DNA from: Bacteroidetes bacterium UBA7674
GTDB taxonomy: Bacteria; Bacteroidota; Bacteroidia; Chitinophagales; Chitinophagaceae
Reading direction: 5' to 3'
Assembly: GCA_002483105.1 (NCBI GenBank)
Contig: DLHG01000015.1
Coordinates: forward strand, 318,197-382,196
Length of the DNA: 64,000 bases
Positions within the stretch are counted from its first letter, which is position 1, and each line of letters opens with the position of its first letter. This document shows positions 58,562 through 64,000 of this stretch, piece after piece. The notes below the pieces were generated by a model. That model did no database searches and had not been told where the DNA came from. It saw only the letters and a program-made list of their open reading frames with translations. The translations under genes and the position numbers were made by a program.

Positions 58562-58771
58562 TTTGGGTTATGTTTAGAATTTGCAGCAAGATACAAACAA
58601 TAATAAACCACACAAGAGGGCGGAATCGAACGGCAAATCCCTGATAGCCGGGGAGAGAAACGAAAGACCACATAGCCTGTCATTATGAGCTGTCAAATAA
58701 TATTGAAATTTGAATTTGCAACGGCCACTTTGCGAAGGATGCAGTACCAGCGCGGGCCCTGGAATTGAAAA

Positions 58772-58895
58772 TTGAATTTTACTTGAATTTGCTTGAATCT
58801 TACTTGAACCAAAATTGAACCATACTTTAACTATACCTGCACCAAACTTTAATTTTACTTGAACAAAATTGAATTTTACTTGAATTTTACTTTAA
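58772..58895. repeat. Helically phased TTGAA/TTTAA repeat array
   Basis: TTGAA or TTTAA begins at 58772, 58783, 58793, 58804, 58815, 58826, a diverged unit at 58836, then 58848, 58859, 58869, 58880 and 58891. Mean spacing is 10.8 bp, close to one helical turn. It is in no plausible coding frame. Confidence 0.7.
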
Positions 58896-58949
58896 CCGCT
58901 GTTCAGATAATTTCTGCCGATGAGCCACAGTAAAGCGCTTCAAGGCTGT

Positions 58950-58998
58950 TGTAAAGATACGAATAAGGTTGGTGAGACAGGAGGAGTGTGGATATGTT
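58950..58998. repeat. Bipartite conserved motif, copy B
   Basis: TGTAAAGATACGAATAA (58950-58966), a 20-bp gap, then TGTGGATATGTT (58987-58998): the same blocks and the same gap as copy A at 2693-2741. It lies 83 bp beyond the stop codon of the minus-strand cytochrome gene. Confidence 0.7.
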
Positions 58999-59080
58999 TT
59001 GTGGGGCTACTAAACAGCCTGATAATTTACCATGTCAGCGATTTCGTGGGACGAAGTGGCTATGCATGATAGTTATCTTT

Positions 59081-61021
59081 CTATAGTTCTGAAAGCATCA
59101 TCCTCGCCCGCTCATTCTGCGGGTCGCGTTTCAGGAGGACCTGGAGTATCTTTTTCGCCTGGGCATCCTTCCCTTCGTTGTGGTAGAGGATCGCGAGATT
59201 AAAGATGGTCTGCTGGTGGTCGGGATTAAGGCTGAAGGCTTTTAGCAGATGGTAGTAAGCCATCGTGATATTTCCCTGCTGCATATAGAAGTAGCCGACA
59301 TTGGTGTGTGCGCTTACATAGTTCGGGTCTTCTTTCAGTATGAACTCAAAAATGAGTTGTGCTTCTTCCGGTTTGTTGAGCGCCAGTAAGCAGGTACCGT
59401 ATTTATTCTGGAAGTCAAGTGAGTATTTTAATATTTCTGTCGCGCGCTTATACCAGGGCAATGCGTTCGCTGCTTGTTGCAACTGCATGTACGATTCACC
59501 TATGCGGTAAGCACACCAGGCATCGGTAATGCTTGCGGGTTTTAATGAGGAAGCATACTGCGCTACTTTATTAAAGTCCTTATAGAGATAGTACACACGG
59601 ATATAGTCGCGGTTCTGTTTTTCTTTTTCTTCTTTGCTCTTTTCTTTATTCAGGTAAGCAATAGCAGAATCGAGCAGGCCATTATTAGGATTGAATTTTT
59701 CGTAGAACTCCATGAACGCTCTTGCGATAGTGATGGCGTCTACGTTATCATTATTAAAACTCTTCAGCCCGAGGAATGCGGTGATCTTTTTCTGCATGGT
59801 ATCGCTCATCGGGCGCTTGCGGATGTAGTGGTCGGTCACTGCTACGTGCGGAATATCTATGCTGCCATTGCGCGGCATATGGCAGGTAACGCAATCATCG
59901 TTCTGCTTCATCCGCACCGATAGTTGCTCTGTGCAGGCCGTCTGCTTTTGGCCGCCATGGCAGCTCTTGCAGGCATCAGTATATTGCGTTCGTGGCGTGA
60001 ATTTCACACTCACGTGCGGCTTGTGGCAGTTGATACAACTCATCTTACCGGAGCTTACGTAGCACTCACTTTTCTTCATCCGCTCTACATGCGAGGCCAT
60101 GATCATTTTATCCTGTGCTCCTTCGTACTGCGGCATAAAGACATTCATCACTTCGCTCAGCTTCATACCCGGGCGGAAATCGAAAAATGATTTGCCATCG
60201 TTCAGCACAGCGATACCTTGCAGGTGGCAGCGTTGGCAGACATTGTTCTGCAATTCCACCGATAACCTGCGCGGATTAACTATCGTGTAGTCGGGGCCTT
60301 TAGATGTATCTACTATCACACCCGCCTGTTTTGCTTCAATGTGTAATGAACCGGGCCCATGACATCGTTCGCAGTCGATGCCTGATTTTACGTTGAGGAA
60401 TTTGTTCTGGCTTTGTGGCTCAAATTGCGGATAGCCATTGTGGCAACTCATGCACTCCAGCTCTATCAGCCTGTCGAAGCGGGAACTGTTACCATTTTCA
60501 AAACCCGGCGCTAAGTCCCAACGCTGCTTTTGTGTATAAAAAGTAATAGGTGCCTGGTGAAAATACCCGTTGCTGCTGAAGATATGTGAATTGGTATGTT
60601 GCCCTGAACCTATGATGTAGTCTATCTTCTGGCTGCGCTTGTGCACTGTATCACTCCCATCTAATCTGAACTCTAAGACGTATAGTGAATCGCTTTTCCA
60701 GTAGGGTTTGTAGTAGAAATCCAGTTCTTTGTCATACACCAACGCGTGAGCGGGAGAAAAGTCTGCGGCAGATTTTTGTTTGGTCGCGAAGTCGAAAGAC
60801 TGGCCCATACCTGTTTGAATATAGGTCTGGTAAATACTTTCGTGGCAGCCACGGCATTTGTCCATGCCTACGTAGTGCGCGGAGGTATCATATACATTCA
60901 ACCACTCCGATGTTTCTGTTGCTACGGTTTGCTTATCAGGGCTATTGCAGAAAAAAGACGGTAACGTGATTGCCGTTACCGCCAGTAGTAAAAGTATATT
61001 TCTTGCAATGCGTGAAGTCAT
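59081..61021 (-). CDS. Heptaheme c-type cytochrome with TPR domain
   Basis: A 646-residue exported protein. After a hydrophobic leader (possible lipoprotein Cys25 in PSFFCNS, atypical lipobox) come seven CxxCH heme motifs at residues 56-60, 190-194, 217-221, 262-266, 329-333, 351-355 and 377-381. The C-terminal part (about 460-646) has tetratricopeptide-like repeats (AWCAYRIGESYMQLQQAANALPWYKRA, VSAHTNVGYFYMQQGNITMAYYHLLKAF). The layout resembles multiheme cytochrome c554/DmsE-type proteins fused to TPRs, expected in the periplasm or at the outer membrane. The physiological partner is unknown. The start follows the tyrS stop directly (TAGATG). Confidence 0.88.
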   Translation of the reverse strand: MTSRIARNILLLLAVTAITLPSFFCNSPDKQTVATETSEWLNVYDTSAHYVGMDKCRGCHESIYQTYIQTGMGQSFDFATKQKSAADFSPAHALVYDKELDFYYKPYWKSDSLYVLEFRLDGSDTVHKRSQKIDYIIGSGQHTNSHIFSSNGYFHQAPITFYTQKQRWDLAPGFENGNSSRFDRLIELECMSCHNGYPQFEPQSQNKFLNVKSGIDCERCHGPGSLHIEAKQAGVIVDTSKGPDYTIVNPRRLSVELQNNVCQRCHLQGIAVLNDGKSFFDFRPGMKLSEVMNVFMPQYEGAQDKMIMASHVERMKKSECYVSSGKMSCINCHKPHVSVKFTPRTQYTDACKSCHGGQKQTACTEQLSVRMKQNDDCVTCHMPRNGSIDIPHVAVTDHYIRKRPMSDTMQKKITAFLGLKSFNNDNVDAITIARAFMEFYEKFNPNNGLLDSAIAYLNKEKSKEEKEKQNRDYIRVYYLYKDFNKVAQYASSLKPASITDAWCAYRIGESYMQLQQAANALPWYKRATEILKYSLDFQNKYGTCLLALNKPEEAQLIFEFILKEDPNYVSAHTNVGYFYMQQGNITMAYYHLLKAFSLNPDHQQTIFNLAILYHNEGKDAQAKKILQVLLKRDPQNERARMMLSEL

Positions 61022-62299
61022 CTAGTTAAAGATAGCCAATGTATAATTGGATTTACCTTTTTGTATGAGCAGGTAGCTGTTGTTTAGGAGGTGCTCTGCT
61101 GTTACTTTATGGTCGAGTGCTGTGATCTTTTCTTTGTTCACGCTTACCCCACCGTTCTGCAACATCTTCTTGGCTTCTCCTTTTGAAGGGAATATACCTG
61201 TTTCTGCAAGGAAAGAAAGAAAGTCTAAACCCTCTGCCAGTGAAGCTTTGCTCCCTGTTACCTGTGGTACGCCGTCCATTACTTCCAGCAGTTGCTTTTC
61301 ATTCAACGAACGCAATGTTTCTACTGCAGAATTGCCGAAGAGAATGTCAGAAGCTTTCTTAGCAAACTCCAGATCCTCTTCAGAGTGAACAAGTATCGTC
61401 AATTCTTCAGCCAGTGCTTTTTGCAGTTTACGTTGATGTGGCGCTAACTTATGTTCTTCTATCAGCGCTTTAATTTCTTCCATGGGCTTGAAGGAGAAGA
61501 TCAGTGCCATGCGTTCTGCGTCATCATCAGGAAGCTTCAGCCAGAACTGGTAAAACTGGTATGGAGAGGTTTTCTCCGCATCCAGCCACACATTGCCACT
61601 TTCTGACTTACCGAACTTGCTACCATCGCTCTTGGTGATGAGCTTACAGGTAAAGGCGAAAGCATCGCCGCCACCCTTGCGGCGAATGAGCTCTGTACCC
61701 GTAACGATATTACCCCACTGGTCGGCACCACCGAACTGGAGCTTGATGTTGTAATTTTTGTTCAGGTAGTAGAAATCGTAACCCTGTATCAACTGGTAAG
61801 TAAACTCAGTAAAAGACATACCTGTTTCCAGGCGGTTTTTTACAGAATCCTTCGCCATCATGTAGTTCACCGAAATGTGTTTACCTATATCCCGGATAAA
61901 ACCTAGAAATGACTGGTCTTTGAACCAATCGTAATTGTTCACCATCACTGCGCTGTTTGGCGCAGATTCATCAAAAACGAGAAATTTCTCCAGTTGCTTG
62001 CGGATGCCATTGCAGTTGTGCTCAATAGTTTCCATATCCAGCAGGTTACGTTCCGCTGATTTACCTGATGGGTCGCCTATCATACCAGTGGCACCACCCA
62101 CCAGCGCGTATGGCTTATGGCCGGCACGTTGCAACCTCATCAATAAGGTAATGGGCAGCAAACTACCTACGTGCAAGCTGTCGGATGTGGGGTCGAAACC
62201 CACATAGCCCGAGGTGACCTCTTTGAGTAATTGCTCTTCCGTACCCGGCATTATATCCTGAATCAGGCCGCGAGCCTGGAGATCCTGTATCAAATTCAT
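61022..62299 (-). CDS. tyrS: Tyrosine--tRNA ligase
   Basis: A 425-residue class I aminoacyl-tRNA synthetase. The HIGH-type motif is HVGSL (His43) after GFDPTSDSL, the tyrosine site includes YDFYYLNKNYNIKLQFGGADQWGNI, and the KMSKS-type motif is KFGKS in SDGSKFGKSESGNVW. The C-terminus ends in an S4-like RNA-binding domain (PSKGEAKKMLQNGGVSVNKEKI). Nothing is missing. The heme protein gene follows with no gap on the same strand, which is not a usual partnership. Confidence 0.97.
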   Translation of the reverse strand: MNLIQDLQARGLIQDIMPGTEEQLLKEVTSGYVGFDPTSDSLHVGSLLPITLLMRLQRAGHKPYALVGGATGMIGDPSGKSAERNLLDMETIEHNCNGIRKQLEKFLVFDESAPNSAVMVNNYDWFKDQSFLGFIRDIGKHISVNYMMAKDSVKNRLETGMSFTEFTYQLIQGYDFYYLNKNYNIKLQFGGADQWGNIVTGTELIRRKGGGDAFAFTCKLITKSDGSKFGKSESGNVWLDAEKTSPYQFYQFWLKLPDDDAERMALIFSFKPMEEIKALIEEHKLAPHQRKLQKALAEELTILVHSEEDLEFAKKASDILFGNSAVETLRSLNEKQLLEVMDGVPQVTGSKASLAEGLDFLSFLAETGIFPSKGEAKKMLQNGGVSVNKEKITALDHKVTAEHLLNNSYLLIQKGKSNYTLAIFN

Positions 62300-62319
62300 C
62301 TAAAAACGTTGAAAGGAGG

Positions 62320-62327
62320 CAAATTTA
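62320..62327 (-). promoter_or_regulatory. -7 element before tyrS
   Basis: TAAATTTG on the minus strand, a perfect TAnnTTTG, ends about 20 bp before the tyrS ATG. No clear -33 TTTG is seen. The rest of the 221-bp spacer to the porV gene holds nothing else that I recognise. Confidence 0.45.
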
Positions 62328-62520
62328 GCAGAAAAAGCCCTGATAATCCCTTTTAATAGCATGGAAACATAGGGAAAGATATTATTCAAAAAACAAATTA
62401 ATACATTAACACAATTTAGCATGGAATTTGTGCGTTGATATTGAGTTCCAAGGCATTTTGATAGCACATAATCCCTTAACTTTAACAATTCTCAATTAGA
62501 ACAATTTTAACTCTGTCTTA

Positions 62521-63684
62521 ATGAAGCTAAAAGCTACGTTAGCAGTCCTTATTGCCATTTCTTCTCAAAGCAGCTTTGCGCAAAAAAGGATCTATGTAAA
62601 TGAATATCTGAATATCGGTGTGGGCGCACGTGGGCTTAGTATGTCTAATGCACAATCGGCGTCGGTATCTGATGTATCTTCTGCCTATTGGAACCCTGCA
62701 GGCCTCATGAGTATCACCGATGATTACCAGGTGGGCCTGATGCACGCCGAGTACTTTTCGGGTAATGCGAAATATGACTACGCTGCTGTGGCCATGCCAC
62801 TGAAAGATAAGAAACGCGTGGTAGGCCTTTCCTTTATGCGCTTTGCGATAGATGATATACCTAACACGATAGACTATGTGCAGCCCGACGGCTCTTTTGA
62901 CGAGAGCAAACTGAAATCGATGACGGCGGGAGACTATGCCATACTACTTTCTTATGCCCAGGGTATTACCCTCTTTAAAAAGAAACCTGAAATAGTAACA
63001 ACAGTAGGTGGAAATGCCAAGATCATATACCGCCACCTGAGCACCCTGGCCAATGCCTGGGGACTGGGTATAGACGTAGGTATACAAGCTTCGTATAAAG
63101 AATGGCGTTTCGGCATTACCGGCAAAGACATCACAACCACTTATACAGCATGGAGCTTCAACCTCTCCGAAAGCGATAAAGCAGTGTTTGAAAAGACCGG
63201 CAATGAAATTCCTATCAAATCGTATGAAGTGATGTTGCCCCGCCTGAATTTTGGTGCAGCCAGGTACTTCCTTCCTGCCAAACATAAATTCCAGGTAATG
63301 GCGGAGATTGATCTTGACCTGACAACTGACGGCAAAAGAAATACACTCATCAGCACTAAGGCTATCAGTATAGACCCTCACCTGGGTATAGAAGCCAGCT
63401 ACAAGAACAGGATATACCTGAGAGCCGGTGTAGGTAATTTCCAGCGCGTACTGGATGATGCTGATACTACCAACAAAAAGAAAGTAACACTTTTCCAGCC
63501 ATCAGTAGGTGTGGGACTGAAAGTAATAAAAGGCCTGGCGGTTGACTATGCATTTACCAGCCTGCTTACCCAGGCGAGCCCGTTGTACACGCACGTTATC
63601 TCTCTGCGCTTTGACCTGAACAAGAAAAAAACCAAAGAAGATAATAAAGGTGAAACGCCTGAGTATAACAATCGTAAACCTTAA
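62521..63684 (+). CDS. PorV/PorQ family outer-membrane protein
   Basis: A 387-residue FadL-like outer-membrane barrel of the PorV/PorQ group linked to type IX secretion. The signal peptide is MKLKATLAVLIAISSQSSFAQ. The N-terminal plug-like part EYLNIGVGARGLSMSNAQSASVSDVSSAYWNPAGLMSI is diagnostic: the YWNPAGL motif and the GARGLSM run are conserved in these barrels. PorV escorts cargo with T9SS tails to the sortase PorU. The next gene, 18 bp downstream, encodes a PorU2-like sortase, which supports this assignment. Confidence 0.9.
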   Translation: MKLKATLAVLIAISSQSSFAQKRIYVNEYLNIGVGARGLSMSNAQSASVSDVSSAYWNPAGLMSITDDYQVGLMHAEYFSGNAKYDYAAVAMPLKDKKRVVGLSFMRFAIDDIPNTIDYVQPDGSFDESKLKSMTAGDYAILLSYAQGITLFKKKPEIVTTVGGNAKIIYRHLSTLANAWGLGIDVGIQASYKEWRFGITGKDITTTYTAWSFNLSESDKAVFEKTGNEIPIKSYEVMLPRLNFGAARYFLPAKHKFQVMAEIDLDLTTDGKRNTLISTKAISIDPHLGIEASYKNRIYLRAGVGNFQRVLDDADTTNKKKVTLFQPSVGVGLKVIKGLAVDYAFTSLLTQASPLYTHVISLRFDLNKKKTKEDNKGETPEYNNRKP

Positions 63685-63702
63685 ATTTATTAGCACTATT
63701 TC

Positions 63703-64000
63703 ATGAGACATATACATCGCGTCATACTATCCGTACTGTTTCTATTTGGTGGCATTGCCGCCGAAGGACAGACCTACGGGAATGAATGGATAGATTATAG
63801 CAAGACTTACTACAAATTCAGGATAGCACAAGAAGGTATATACCGGATACCAACAGCTAATTTGTTGGCAGCGGGTATACCTGCCTTTATCACCGGCAAT
63901 CAATTTGTACTATACAGGAATGGCCAGGAAGTGCCGCTGTATGTGACGACTACCGGTGCGATGGGCGCTAATGACTACCTGGAGTTCTACGGCAAAGGCC
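63703..64000 (+). CDS. PorU2-like type IX secretion sortase, N-terminal part (cut by window end)
   Basis: The first 99 residues only; the frame runs off the window. It has a signal peptide (MRHIHRVILSVLFLFGGIAAEGQ) and then the pattern EWIDYSKTYYKFRIAQEGIYRI followed by QFVLYRNGQEVPLYV and NDYLEFYGKG. These match the N-terminal domain of C25 gingipain-like peptidases annotated as putative T9SS sortase PorU2. The catalytic domain lies beyond the window, so sortase activity cannot be confirmed here. The gene directly follows the PorV/PorQ gene. Confidence 0.8.
   Translation, partial: MRHIHRVILSVLFLFGGIAAEGQTYGNEWIDYSKTYYKFRIAQEGIYRIPTANLLAAGIPAFITGNQFVLYRNGQEVPLYVTTTGAMGANDYLEFYGKG

Larger units (their letters stand above)
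58562..59080. other. Non-coding spacer with phased repeats and conserved motif
   Basis: 519 bp without a supported gene. It contains the TTGAA/TTTAA array (58772-58895) and copy B of the bipartite motif (58950-58998). A short tRNA T-loop-like string sits near 58618 (discussed under rejections). No terminator hairpin is evident for the cytochrome gene ending at 59081. Confidence 0.6.

Noticed and set aside
58618..58634. String resembling a tRNA T-arm on the minus strand (GTTCGATTCC)
   Set aside because: The flanking bases do not form a 5-bp T-stem, and no acceptor, D or anticodon arms can be folded upstream. At most it is a decayed tRNA remnant.

Overview
The window looks like a chromosomal segment of a Bacteroidota bacterium, most likely of the Chitinophagaceae/Chitinophagales type. 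The evidence is family content, not database matching. Two secreted proteins carry C-terminal type IX secretion (T9SS) sorting domains. A PorV/PorQ-type barrel is followed by a PorU-like sortase, and there are a gliding protein GldC, a TonB-dependent receptor with a carboxypeptidase-regulatory-like N-terminus, a hybrid propeller sensor kinase with a LytTR regulator, and several promoters of the Bacteroidota TAnnTTTG (-7) type. I see no rRNA, tRNA, CRISPR array, prophage or insertion sequence.

Layout. 1-1660: end of an unidentified protein and a polyprenyl-phosphate sugar transferase. 1703-6836: recR, two T9SS cargo proteins, a MazG-like pyrophosphohydrolase, a MoxR ATPase and a DinB-like protein. 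6839-11484: a GT39-like membrane glycosyltransferase, then paaZ, a 53-residue membrane protein and an enoyl-CoA hydratase (aromatic/CoA catabolism). 11491-21148: an exopolysaccharide locus, with flippase, GT4, polymerase, GT2, GT4 and DUF1972 glycosyltransferase on the minus strand, and a divergent O-antigen ligase/polymerase and a second sugar transferase on the plus strand. 21212-24008: a universal stress protein, a three-gene small envelope operon (YtxH, holin-like, unknown), nadD and feoA. 24081-31262: housekeeping runs (ybeY, rluA-type, gldC, yqeY-type, cvpA, pabA; birA; rsfS, ftsH, LUD protein). 31492-37440: LytTR/LytS two-component pair, truncated hemoglobin, adenine deaminase. 37498-42527: aminotransferase, two DUF1573 proteins, Sua5/YrdC, CCA transferase, macrodomain protein. 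42612-49213: beta-helix lipoprotein, TonB receptor, class III aminotransferase, unknown lipoprotein. 49368-51726: UDP-glucose dehydrogenase and UDP-xylose synthase, which would supply UDP-glucuronate and UDP-xylose to the polysaccharide locus. 51727-59080: a TolC/RND efflux pair without adaptor, sodA, an outer-membrane protein, and repeat-rich spacers. 59081-62299: heptaheme cytochrome with TPRs, and tyrS. 62521-64000: PorV/PorQ and the start of a PorU2-like sortase.

The most unusual signals are non-coding. (1) The beta-helix lipoprotein and the TonB receptor each have an array of 11-bp direct repeats (three copies of an octamer at exactly 22-bp spacing at the receptor) abutting a -7 box. This is the layout of an OmpR/PhoB-family activator site and suggests co-regulation, possibly by phosphate. 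(2) Two distant spacers (about 2.4-2.75 kb and 58.77-59.0 kb) each hold a run of short repeats phased at about 10.5-11 bp, followed by the same bipartite motif (17 bp, 20-bp gap, 12 bp). In both, that motif lies about 80 bp downstream of a minus-strand stop codon. (3) Dispersed palindromic repeats sit around 51.75 kb and 57.73-57.94 kb.
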